DNA from: CALOFP01 sp942492635
Lineage (GTDB): Bacteria; UBP6; UBA1177; CALOFP01
Direction: 5' to 3'
Assembly (NCBI GenBank): GCA_942492635.1
Contig: CALOFP010000002.1
Span: 1-64,000, forward strand
Length of the DNA stretch: 64,000 nucleotides
The translations under genes were made by a program, and so were the position numbers. Every line of letters starts with the position of its first letter. The first letter of the stretch is position 1. Shown here piece after piece: positions 50,696-59,084 of the stretch. The notes below the pieces were generated by a model, which did no database searches, was not told the DNA's origin, and was given only the letters and a program-made list of their open reading frames with translations.

Positions 50696-50737
50696 TCCTC
50701 TTCCGGACAGCGTACTGTCGAACCGTCCGGAAGAGGA
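50696..50737. repeat. 13-bp perfect inverted repeat between convergent genes
   Basis: TCCTCTTCCGGAC (50696-50708) and GTCCGGAAGAGGA (50725-50737) with a 16-nt loop. Only a short T run follows in either direction, so it is not a classical intrinsic terminator. A related TTCCGGAAGAG lies at 50643-50653 and could pair with the left arm instead. Confidence 0.75.
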
Positions 50738-50770
50738 TTTGGATTGATGGAATTTCTGGAAGGCGAGACG

Positions 50771-52696
50771 CTAGATAGGCTTGATTCCGTATCCCTTGGA
50801 GTCGAGTCTCTTCTCCTCCTCTTTTCTAATGACGTCGAACATTCCGTCGTCCAGACCGTGAATCTCCACGCCGTATTCCCTGTATGTCTGAAGTGTGGCG
50901 ACGATCTCTTTCGTTACGATCTGACCGGGAACAAGCAGCGGAATTCCTGGAGGATAGGGAACTATCATTGATGCCGATATCCTTCCTTCGGCATGCTTCA
51001 GCATGATCGGCTCTCTCTCGGCATAGAATGCGTGGCGGGGAAGGTAACGCATCGGCGAGAGGGTGAGCTTGAAGTCTTTCATTACACCTTCGTCCTTTCT
51101 CTGAGTCTTGGGACTCATTTTCTCGATGTTCTCGAGGGCGAGGAAGAGCCTGTTCAGCTTGGAGAATGTGGAGCCTATGGTTATGAGTACCGTGATCGTG
51201 TTGAATGTCGATTTTTCAATCTGAATGTTGTGCTTGTTGATGAGAATGTGCTCGACTTCCCTGCTGGAGAATCCGGATTTTGAAACGTCGATAGTTAGTT
51301 TGGTCCTATCCAGTTTGATACCGTCGTTCTTGAGTTCGTTGCTGATGAGATCCTCAAGTTCGAGAACTCGGAACTTCTCTAGAGAGTTGATGGAATCCCT
51401 GAATTTATCGCTGAGGTCCAGAGCTCTGGAGAGAAGACCGTATCCCTCCATCACCATCTGCTTCCTTGCGACATCCAGGCTCGCGATCATAGGATACTGG
51501 GGTGAGGTGGATGTGTGCATGCAGAAGTTGTCCATGAAGAAATCCTTGATGTCTTCGAAATCGGGATCGTTGACGTGGATCATGCTTGCCTGGGAGAACG
51601 CCGACATCGTCTTGTGAGTCGACTGTGTCGCATAGTCCGCCCCGGCTGCCATTGCGCAGGGGTAGTATTCGTGATGGAAGTTGGCGTAACCGAACCACGC
51701 TTCGTCAACTATCACCTTCACGCCTCTCCTGTGTGCTTCGTTGACAATGTACGGGATGTCGCTGATGAGTCCGTCGTAGGTGCAGTTTGTGATGATTATA
51801 ACCTTGAGACGTTTTCCTGCTGCGATCGCCTTGTCCATGGTTTCAACGATTCTCTTTTTCGGTATGGGGCCGAATATTCCGTATTTGTTGTTGACCGAAG
51901 GCATCAGGTAGATCGGTTCGGCACCGCTTATTATGACTCCGTAGTGAACCGATTTATGGCAGTTCCTGTCGAGCAGAATGGCGTCACCAGGCTTCAACAG
52001 TGTCTGGAGAAGGATCTTGTTTGATGTTGATGTTCCGTTTGTGGAGAAGAATGTGTGACGTGCGCGGAAAGCGCGGGCAGCCAGATCCTGGGCCTCCTGG
52101 ATAACACCTTTCGGATGGAGGAGACTGTCAAGCATCGGAACGGAAACGGATACGTCTGCACGGAAGTTGTTGTCTCCGAAGAAATCGTAGAAATCTTTTA
52201 CCCATGGCGAATTCTTTACCGAGTAACCTGAGCTGTGTCCGGGAGTGTGCCATGAATCTTTTGATTTTTCAGCGTATTGAACAAGGGTTTCGAAGAAGGG
52301 TGCGCGATCCTTGCTGCTGACGATCTCAGCTTTTATTTTTCTTACGATGTCGTCGTAGTCGTTGTCTCCCTTGTAGAAGTAGCCGTTGAGAATTCCTCCG
52401 GATGAGAAACTTCTTCCGCTGATCTCCGAAGTGTGGAGGAAAATGTTTACTTCGTATCTGCAGCTGAGAATGCGGTTGAACATCTTCATGCCTTTTACCG
52501 TATCCTTACCTTTCCGGGATGTAGGAATTTCGTACTCAGTCAGAATGGCATGAATCTGACCGTCGTCTCTAAGGTGGCCTAGAGCCTCTTCAAAGTTTGT
52601 TGCCGATGCTGTATCAAGCCCCCTTTTCTCCAGTTCTGACGCAGTTTTCTGCAGTTCAGTCGGATTGGAATCTATGATGAGAATCTTGTATTGCAT
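50771..52696 (-). CDS. Orn/Lys/Arg-type PLP decarboxylase with receiver-like N-terminal domain
   Basis: 641 residues. Residues 1-125 are a receiver/wing-like alpha-beta domain. Residues about 135-480 are the fold-type I pyridoxal-phosphate domain: HTPGHSSG, FFSTNGTSTSN, DEAW with Asp331, and the cofactor lysine Lys362 in STHKTMSAFSQ. A C-terminal domain follows. This is the prokaryotic ornithine/lysine/arginine decarboxylase family (AdiA, CadA, SpeC-like); which amino acid is used is not decided by these motifs. GGAGGA before the ATG. Single gene; polyamine or acid-stress role inferred. Confidence 0.9.
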   Translation of the reverse strand: MQYKILIIDSNPTELQKTASELEKRGLDTASATNFEEALGHLRDDGQIHAILTEYEIPTSRKGKDTVKGMKMFNRILSCRYEVNIFLHTSEISGRSFSSGGILNGYFYKGDNDYDDIVRKIKAEIVSSKDRAPFFETLVQYAEKSKDSWHTPGHSSGYSVKNSPWVKDFYDFFGDNNFRADVSVSVPMLDSLLHPKGVIQEAQDLAARAFRARHTFFSTNGTSTSNKILLQTLLKPGDAILLDRNCHKSVHYGVIISGAEPIYLMPSVNNKYGIFGPIPKKRIVETMDKAIAAGKRLKVIIITNCTYDGLISDIPYIVNEAHRRGVKVIVDEAWFGYANFHHEYYPCAMAAGADYATQSTHKTMSAFSQASMIHVNDPDFEDIKDFFMDNFCMHTSTSPQYPMIASLDVARKQMVMEGYGLLSRALDLSDKFRDSINSLEKFRVLELEDLISNELKNDGIKLDRTKLTIDVSKSGFSSREVEHILINKHNIQIEKSTFNTITVLITIGSTFSKLNRLFLALENIEKMSPKTQRKDEGVMKDFKLTLSPMRYLPRHAFYAEREPIMLKHAEGRISASMIVPYPPGIPLLVPGQIVTKEIVATLQTYREYGVEIHGLDDGMFDVIRKEEEKRLDSKGYGIKPI

Positions 52697-52793
52697 ATCT
52701 TCCTCCTGATAACCTCAAGTTGCGGTAAACAGAGTAATAATATCGTCGCTTATGTCAAATATAAATACGAGAAAACTTTTTGGCTTTGAAAAC

Positions 52794-52821
52794 TTTAAAA
52801 AAGCCGTTTGCGGGATATAAT
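52794..52821 (+). promoter_or_regulatory. Candidate promoter of panB
   Basis: TTTAAA (52794-52799), 16-nt spacer, perfect TATAAT (52816-52821), about 37 nt before the start. Confidence 0.45.
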
Positions 52822-52857
52822 CCGTCCGACTTTGACCTTGAAGAATGGAGGAATTAG

Positions 52858-53637
52858 ATGGCGAAAGTCACCCTGCCGAAATTAAAGGCAAAAAAGGGAA
52901 AAGAACGATTCGCGATGGTAACCTGCTACGATTACACATTTGCCAAACTTGTTGAAAAATCAGGAATTGAGACCATTCTTGTCGGTGACAGTCTCGGTAT
53001 GGTTATTGGCGGCTATTCCACAACTCTGAACGTTGAGGTGGAACAGGTTGCCTACCATGTTCGTGCTGTCAGGAAGGGGGCTCCCTCACCATTTCTTGTG
53101 GCCGATCTTCCCTTCGGAAGCTACCAGGCTTCTGTTGAAAGGGGTGTTGATAGTGCCGTAACTCTTCTCAAGGCAGGAGCCGAAGCCGTAAAGATAGAGG
53201 GCGGAGAAGAGGTTTGCCCCCTGGTGAAAAGGCTCACCTCCATGGGTATTCCAGTTGTCGGTCATGTAGGACTCACCCCCCAGTATGTGAATCGCTTCGG
53301 AGGTTTCGGAAAAAGAGGAAAGACGGATTCCGAGAGGCATCTTATCGAAAGATCGGCACTCATGCTCCAGGATGCCGGCGCGGATATTGTGCTTCTTGAG
53401 GGTGTTCCCTCCGCATTGGGAAAAAGTGTAACCGAGTCGCTTTCAGTTCCCACAATAGGAATCGGTGCCGGTCCCGGAACTGATGCCCAGGTTCTTGTAA
53501 TTTACGATCTTCTTGGAATGGATGACAGTTTCTATCCGGGTTTCCTCAAGAAGTACCTAAATCTCGACAACACCATAACCGACGCTCTTTCAACCTACAG
53601 GAGCGAGGTTGTCGATGGAATTTTTCCGGAGAAGTAA
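52858..53637 (+). CDS. panB: 3-methyl-2-oxobutanoate hydroxymethyltransferase
   Basis: 259 residues: MVTCYDYTFAKL, VGDSLGMVIGGYSTTLNV, VADLPFGSYQAS, KIEGG, VGHVGLTPQ and PTIGIGAG are the PanB barrel motifs; metal-binding Asp residues are in GDS and ADLPF. The loop normally reading GHxxTLPVT is GYSTTLNVE here, a mild divergence. Makes ketopantoate for pantothenate and coenzyme A. panC and panD are not in the window. GGAGG precedes the ATG. Monocistronic. Confidence 0.93.
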   Translation: MAKVTLPKLKAKKGKERFAMVTCYDYTFAKLVEKSGIETILVGDSLGMVIGGYSTTLNVEVEQVAYHVRAVRKGAPSPFLVADLPFGSYQASVERGVDSAVTLLKAGAEAVKIEGGEEVCPLVKRLTSMGIPVVGHVGLTPQYVNRFGGFGKRGKTDSERHLIERSALMLQDAGADIVLLEGVPSALGKSVTESLSVPTIGIGAGPGTDAQVLVIYDLLGMDDSFYPGFLKKYLNLDNTITDALSTYRSEVVDGIFPEK

Positions 53638-53775
53638 ACGGTTCAAATCCTTCTTTTTCAGAGAATGAATTCTTCAGAATAAATTGCCGTAGAAATCAAT
53701 TCGTTGGAAGTCAGGAAGAAGCAGCAACAGTTTTTGTTTCTTTGGTGAATACGAATTTCGTTAGGTAGACAATCT

Positions 53776-54489
53776 TTAACTGTATGTCCTCAGGTAAATT
53801 TTTTCACTATTTAGATCTTTTCTCAACTCCAGGGCCATTCTTTCCAGTTGATCCGGCGTGTAGGAGACGGTGTTGGATGCCTCTTCGCACCAGCTGTTGT
53901 CGGGTATGAACCGCTGAAGGTAGTAATCTGCATTTTTCGGAACAAGCTTGTACATTTTGTAAAGAGCCTCATAGCTTCTGACTACGGGGGGATACATTGT
54001 GGTTCTGTATTCAACTCCTTTGCCGGAATTTTCAAAGAGTTTCTTTGTTTGGAGAAGTTTATTCTCAACTTCTTCGACAGATAGATTTGTGCCAAGGGAC
54101 GGGTAGAGCTCAGGTACTGTTTTCAGGTCGATGGCAAAGTAGTCGACCCATGGAAACGCCTTTTCAAGGAAACCCGGATTGAGTCCGTTGCTGTCGAGTT
54201 TTATGAGAATTTTCACTTTTTCCTTTATCTCCTTGAGAAACGAAAGAAGATCCGGGTATAGAGTCGGTTCTCCTCCCGTCACTACGACGCCGTCTATGAA
54301 ACGCTTTCTCTTTTCAAGATTCCCAATGACCTCTTCCGGTTTAATGAGTTCACTCCTATTGACTTCAAAAAGTGAGGCGTTGTGGCAGTACGGGCATCTG
54401 AGGTCGCAGCCGGCTAGAAATATGATTGATGATATCTTACCCGGAAAATCAATTAGGGATGTTCCCTGAAATCCTGCTATTGGAAGCAT
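53776..54489 (-). CDS. NrdG-type radical SAM activase
   Basis: 237 residues. IDFPGKISSIIFLAGCDLRCPYCHN carries the CxxxCxxC cluster ligands Cys28, Cys32 and Cys35; VVVTGGEPTL and YFAIDLKT are the SAM-binding and core barrel motifs. It matches the anaerobic ribonucleotide reductase activating protein type. No nrdD is adjacent, so the glycyl-radical partner is elsewhere. Also similar to pyruvate formate-lyase activases, though shorter. Confidence 0.85.
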   Translation of the reverse strand: MLPIAGFQGTSLIDFPGKISSIIFLAGCDLRCPYCHNASLFEVNRSELIKPEEVIGNLEKRKRFIDGVVVTGGEPTLYPDLLSFLKEIKEKVKILIKLDSNGLNPGFLEKAFPWVDYFAIDLKTVPELYPSLGTNLSVEEVENKLLQTKKLFENSGKGVEYRTTMYPPVVRSYEALYKMYKLVPKNADYYLQRFIPDNSWCEEASNTVSYTPDQLERMALELRKDLNSEKIYLRTYS

Positions 54490-55047
54490 GTTTCACCTTC
54501 TGTAAAATATGATTGATGTAGCTTTTTTTTAAGGAATGTGGGGAGAGGGATGAGGTGCAGGTATACAGTCGGCAGCTGGATGGAAAAATCAATTAGTATT
54601 ATCTTCTTCACGATACCCTCCTTTCAGCGTAAGTTTAACACCAAGAGAAGATGTTTTCCATTTTTCTTCATGACCTTCGAATTCTTTCTCAGGGAATGGA
54701 TTTCGGGGGTATGTCACTGATGTTCGGAGCAGACAGAAAAGCTTGGAGCAAGGGATTAAGTCTGTTTTGAAGTTACGTTCAGTTCAAGATAGACTCCTTT
54801 GTCTCCTGTGCGATTTGTTATGGATAGAGATGCGGTCAATCTGTGTCAAGAAAAATGATATGATGATTTTGAATAATTTGTATTTTGATGCTTCATTCAC
54901 TAACGAAACATTGTAAGATTAACTTAAGCACAAGCACTCTATTGCATTGATTTTTTTTTCAAAAAATTGATATTTAAATATTTTCTGATAAAGTTTACTG
55001 AAGAATTTTGGTAGTTTGACTAACATCCGTTAAGAAGAGGTGTTTTA
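54490..55047. other. AT-rich divergent intergenic region
   Basis: About 560 nt. The right part holds the candidate promoter of the HEAT lipoprotein gene (54967-54994) in a strongly AT-rich stretch. A 60-codon frame at 54538-54720 has no protein-like features and is not called. No RNA gene or hairpin stands out. Confidence 0.5.
54967..54994 (+). promoter_or_regulatory. Candidate promoter of the HEAT lipoprotein gene
   Basis: TTGATA (54967-54972), 16-nt spacer, TAAAGT (54989-54994), preceded by runs of A and T that could act as an UP element. Confidence 0.4.
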
Positions 55048-56961
55048 ATGAAGGCCAGAAGTGTTGTATTTATGCTCATTCTTTCTATCGCGGTGCTAAC
55101 CTCCTGTAATCCTGAGGATAAGCACCTTCGCAAACTGTATCAGAAAGATACGCGAAGCCACGCAATCTCAGAGTTGATTAAGATGAAAAAACAGATTGTC
55201 AACAAGGAGAAAACAACCACGAAACTTTTGAATCTCAACAGGACGAACGATATCATCCCGGCTGTTCTTGCTGTTGGTGAGATCGGTTATGCCGGTGCAG
55301 TTCCCCGTATGAACGAGATTGCAGACAACTGTTTCAAAACCCAGAGTGTGAAAAACCTGAAGACTCTGGAAGCCCTTGCGAAGGCATATGGAATGATCGG
55401 CGATGCATCGGCGGTAAAGACTCTAGAGCGTTACTTCACCATAGATACGCCGAAGGGTTACGCCCCGGGACAACGTACGAAACCCGAATCTGTAGCAAAA
55501 GCAGCTGCTGTTGAGGCGCTCAGTAAGATGCCGGAACAGGGACGTCAGCATATTCCGGATATTCTCAAGCTTCTCGATTCTGACAGGGAAGAGTTCGGAA
55601 CAAAGCATCTTATCGCCGGAGTTTTAGGGTCGTTCAATGATCCAAAAACTGTAAAACCGCTTGTCAAGAGTCTCTTCTATGAGGAGCAGGGATACAGCCT
55701 CTTCTCCGAAGCTAGAAAGAGCCTTGTTCGTCTTGGAAAAACAGCAGAAGGTGAGCTCCTCAAGGCCTACAATATGCAGAATGCCTCAATCAACAAGATT
55801 GCGGATGCAAACAAATCCAGAGCTCTCAAAAAGATGTGTCCGGAATACATAGGAAAGGATATCGAGGAACTTAAAAAGAAGGGCGGTGAATGCCTTCAGC
55901 ATGCACAGCTCATGACAACCTTCGCCAGCATCGAGGCTACAACAAAGATCAAAACATCCATGCTTCTTGCCGATATCAGAAGCAAGAAGGCTGTAGATAC
56001 GATCATCACAGAACTCGAGGATCAGCTCAAAAAAGAGGAGAAAAAACCGTTCCTCGCCGAGCATCTTTCCGTTAACCTCGGGAAAATGGGGGATTTCAGA
56101 GCAACCGACACTCTTCTCAAGATGGTTAGCCAGGAATTCGCACTCAAAAAGGCTGAAGCCAAGAAGGGATCGGGAAAAGACGGTCTTAAGTCTGCCAAGC
56201 TTGCCCGTCGAGGACAGGAAGTGAGTATCAGGATGAAAGGTGCTGAGGCTCTCGGCATACTTGGTGACAGAAAAGCTCTTCCCTATCTCATGAAGGTTGT
56301 GAAGGGAAAAGACCTCTCAGAGCAGAATGTTCAGAACGAAACAATTGTTTTCTACGAGCCGAAGGTGTGGGCTGCAGATGCATTCAGTCGCATGGTCGAC
56401 AATGCTGAAGCTGCAGATGAGTTCATTGCCGAAGCAAAGGCGTTTGTCGAGAAGGGAAAGGCGTACCTTGCAAAGGTTGAAGAGAAGACCAGAAAGGATG
56501 TTGAAAGTAGGAATAAGGCAAAAAAACTTGACAAAAAGAGCTTGGAAAAGCAGGTTAAATCACAGAGCCGTCTTGATGTCAACTACGAATCTACCAAAAA
56601 GGCGGTCACGAAGATGGAGCTCTACGTGAAGAGGGCCGAGGTTGCAAAGGAGTGTAAGGCTGATGCAAAATGTTATGCCTCCAAGCTCTCGGATAAGGAA
56701 CCTTCAAAGGCTGAAAAGGCAGTTTTTATGCTTGGTATTCTCGGAAAAATGGGAGAGTACAAAGAGCAGGTTAAGACAGCTTTCTATCACAAGGAGCCGT
56801 TCGTAAGGGATGCCCTTACCGTTGCCATGCTCAAGACAGAGGACAAGGGTTTTGTCTCTATCCTTGAGGGGGCTCTCGATAAGGAGGGGGACAAGGTGGA
56901 GTATGCAAACTCTTCCAAAGAGTTCAAAGCCATACTCAGCTACCTTAAATCAACTAAGTAG
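55048..56961 (+). CDS. HEAT-repeat lipoprotein
   Basis: 637 residues. Lipoprotein signal peptide with lipobox VLTSC. The mature part has HEAT/PBS-lyase-like helical repeats (IIPAVLAVGEIGYAGAVPRMNEI; LEALAKAYGMIGDASAVKTLERY; HLSVNLGKMGDFRATDTLLKMV; GAEALGILGDRKALPYLMKVV; AVFMLGILGKMGEYKEQVKTAF), and a long lysine/glutamate-rich helical insert near 470-540. Probably a scaffold at the outer membrane facing the periplasm. Partner unknown. It precedes the radical SAM gene by 29 nt and may be in one unit with it. Confidence 0.75.
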   Translation: MKARSVVFMLILSIAVLTSCNPEDKHLRKLYQKDTRSHAISELIKMKKQIVNKEKTTTKLLNLNRTNDIIPAVLAVGEIGYAGAVPRMNEIADNCFKTQSVKNLKTLEALAKAYGMIGDASAVKTLERYFTIDTPKGYAPGQRTKPESVAKAAAVEALSKMPEQGRQHIPDILKLLDSDREEFGTKHLIAGVLGSFNDPKTVKPLVKSLFYEEQGYSLFSEARKSLVRLGKTAEGELLKAYNMQNASINKIADANKSRALKKMCPEYIGKDIEELKKKGGECLQHAQLMTTFASIEATTKIKTSMLLADIRSKKAVDTIITELEDQLKKEEKKPFLAEHLSVNLGKMGDFRATDTLLKMVSQEFALKKAEAKKGSGKDGLKSAKLARRGQEVSIRMKGAEALGILGDRKALPYLMKVVKGKDLSEQNVQNETIVFYEPKVWAADAFSRMVDNAEAADEFIAEAKAFVEKGKAYLAKVEEKTRKDVESRNKAKKLDKKSLEKQVKSQSRLDVNYESTKKAVTKMELYVKRAEVAKECKADAKCYASKLSDKEPSKAEKAVFMLGILGKMGEYKEQVKTAFYHKEPFVRDALTVAMLKTEDKGFVSILEGALDKEGDKVEYANSSKEFKAILSYLKSTK

Positions 56962-56990
56962 CAGGGGGCTTTTAGCCACGGAGTTTCTTC

Positions 56991-58874
56991 ATGAGAATAG
57001 CCGTTGTCAACACCAGCCGATCACGGGTGCAGAAAGATTATGAGTATCACATCTACACAATCAAAACCTTCGTCGAAGAACGGAGCGGGGGGCAGTACTA
57101 TGTCGATATTGTAGATGTGTTTCTGTCCGACACACCCTCAACCTCTGCTGGAGTCATAGTCAACGGAAACTACGATGTGGTGCTCTTTCGCCTGCTCTAC
57201 TGGAACGCAGGTTACGTTACGAAAGTTATTGATGAGATAGATCGTGCCCCCGGCTTTCTTGGCCTCTGGGGGCACGATAGTTTCTCCTATCCTGAGGATT
57301 ACTTCAAGAAGCATGTGGTCAACTTCATTGTTCAGGACGAACCTGAACTCTCTGTTTATGAGCTTGCTGCAACTGTTGATTCAGGCGGTGACTTTTCCAA
57401 AGTTTCCGGGGTGATTGTCAAGGACATCGCTTCCCGCAGGATCATCTATGGAGAGAACAGGGTCGTGGATAACATCGATGCCGTTCCATCTCCCTACCTC
57501 GAAGGTTACATAGAAGTTGATTCATCCAAACGAGTCTATTGGGAGGTGAGCCGCGGCTGCCTGTTCAGATGCGATTTCTGTGTTGAGATGAGTCACCTTA
57601 ATCACGTCAGATTTCACAGCTTCGACTATCTTCGAAAGGAGCTGATGTTGTTCCGTGAAAAGGCTGTTCCCCACATTGTTGTAGGGTCACCGATATTCAA
57701 TCTGAGTCATCAACACGTGAAGAAGATTCTTCAGATGATCCGGGAGTATGTTCCGGACGCTCTTGTAGAACTTCAGGTTAGACCCGATATACTTTCCAAG
57801 GAGGAGATTGATCTTCTTGCAGACATGAATGTTTTTCTTCATCTTGGAATACAGAGTTTTGATCGTAAAGTTCTTGAAAATATGATGACTTCGCTGAATG
57901 TTGAAAAGTCGGAATCGATAATCAGGTACATGAACAACTACCCCAATCTGAGTTTTGATCTCGATGTGATAGGAGGACTTCCTAAAACCGACTATCAGCA
58001 CTTTCTTGACGATGTGGAGCGCAGTTTCAGCCTTTGGCCTGTAAATATAAATGTATACAGACTTTCTATTTATCCTGGAACCCGTATCTACAATAGGGTG
58101 AGGGAGTTTGATTACAGGATGGAGCATCAATACCCCTACAGGGCAGTTGAAAGTCCCGATTTTTCAAAGAGGGAGATGGAGAAGATAGATGAGATCGCCT
58201 CAGGTGTTGATTCTCTTTACAACCGGGGCAGACTGGTGTCAATCTTCACCATCATAAGCAACGGGCTCAAGATGAGGTGTGTTGATGTTGTTGAAAAGTG
58301 GAACAAGTGGCTGAGAAAGCAGAAGGTTACTATCGATGAGGCATGCTCTTATGATGATCTGTTCTCCAACATAGTGGGTTTCTTTTCCTATCTCTGCGAG
58401 CGTTTTCAGAAAAAGAAGCTGCTGCCATTGATTCTCGACATGCTTTACCATAACTGGTACTACACCCTTTCTCTTACTGTACCTGATGAGGATGTTGTAA
58501 CCTATCCCTATATGCTCGATCTTATTGGTGATGAGACAGAGGTAGGCGTGAATGCCTCCGTATACATAAAACGATTCACCTACAACGTGGAGGATCTTGT
58601 CGATTCAGGTTTCATTGATCTGAAGAGATATGTGTCCGATGTTGATAAAGAGAATCTGTACGGCATCACCTACCGCCTCGAAGGTGGAGTTTTTACGCGA
58701 ACTGTCAGTGATGAGGAGGGTGATCTTTTCATCTATCTGAAAGAACATGGAGAGACCCCAATAATAAAATTGGAAAAAACTTTTCCCGATCTTGATATTC
58801 ACTCCGTTGTAGCTGGATGGTGCGATGACGGTGTGCTCTATCTTAAAAATCTCTGCGATATCGATTCTGAGTAG
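56991..58874 (+). CDS. B12-binding-type radical SAM protein of unknown function
   Basis: 627 residues. Residues about 1-125 form a Rossmann-like domain as in cobalamin-binding radical SAM proteins, but no DxHxxG motif is seen. The radical SAM domain has Cys190, Cys194 and Cys197 (SRGCLFRCDFCVE), IGGLPKTDYQHF, and YRLSIYPGTRI. The C-terminal 200 residues include a region like the DUF4080 tail and a winged-helix-like end (DEEGDLFIYLKEHGETPIIKL). Probably catalyses methylation, methylthiolation or another radical modification; substrate unknown. Upstream neighbour is the HEAT lipoprotein. Confidence 0.75.
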   Translation: MRIAVVNTSRSRVQKDYEYHIYTIKTFVEERSGGQYYVDIVDVFLSDTPSTSAGVIVNGNYDVVLFRLLYWNAGYVTKVIDEIDRAPGFLGLWGHDSFSYPEDYFKKHVVNFIVQDEPELSVYELAATVDSGGDFSKVSGVIVKDIASRRIIYGENRVVDNIDAVPSPYLEGYIEVDSSKRVYWEVSRGCLFRCDFCVEMSHLNHVRFHSFDYLRKELMLFREKAVPHIVVGSPIFNLSHQHVKKILQMIREYVPDALVELQVRPDILSKEEIDLLADMNVFLHLGIQSFDRKVLENMMTSLNVEKSESIIRYMNNYPNLSFDLDVIGGLPKTDYQHFLDDVERSFSLWPVNINVYRLSIYPGTRIYNRVREFDYRMEHQYPYRAVESPDFSKREMEKIDEIASGVDSLYNRGRLVSIFTIISNGLKMRCVDVVEKWNKWLRKQKVTIDEACSYDDLFSNIVGFFSYLCERFQKKKLLPLILDMLYHNWYYTLSLTVPDEDVVTYPYMLDLIGDETEVGVNASVYIKRFTYNVEDLVDSGFIDLKRYVSDVDKENLYGITYRLEGGVFTRTVSDEEGDLFIYLKEHGETPIIKLEKTFPDLDIHSVVAGWCDDGVLYLKNLCDIDSE

Positions 58875-59084
58875 TTGTTCCAATGTTTTATCGCCATATT
58901 GAACAGTTGCAAACCAAATAGCTCGATCGTTTGAGCTTTCCTTTGACCTTATTGATCCAAAAGCAACGCTGTTTTTAAATTAAATTTTTTTAAATGGATG
59001 AATAGTTCTACAGCCCTATTCCTTCTCGTTATCAGTATCGAAAATTCTAAAGTAGGTAGAAACGTTTTTGGAGGACTTTTTGCT

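Noticed and set aside
54538..54720. 60-codon frame in the gap before the HEAT lipoprotein gene
   Set aside because: No ribosome-binding site and no recognisable features; the region is AT-rich non-coding.
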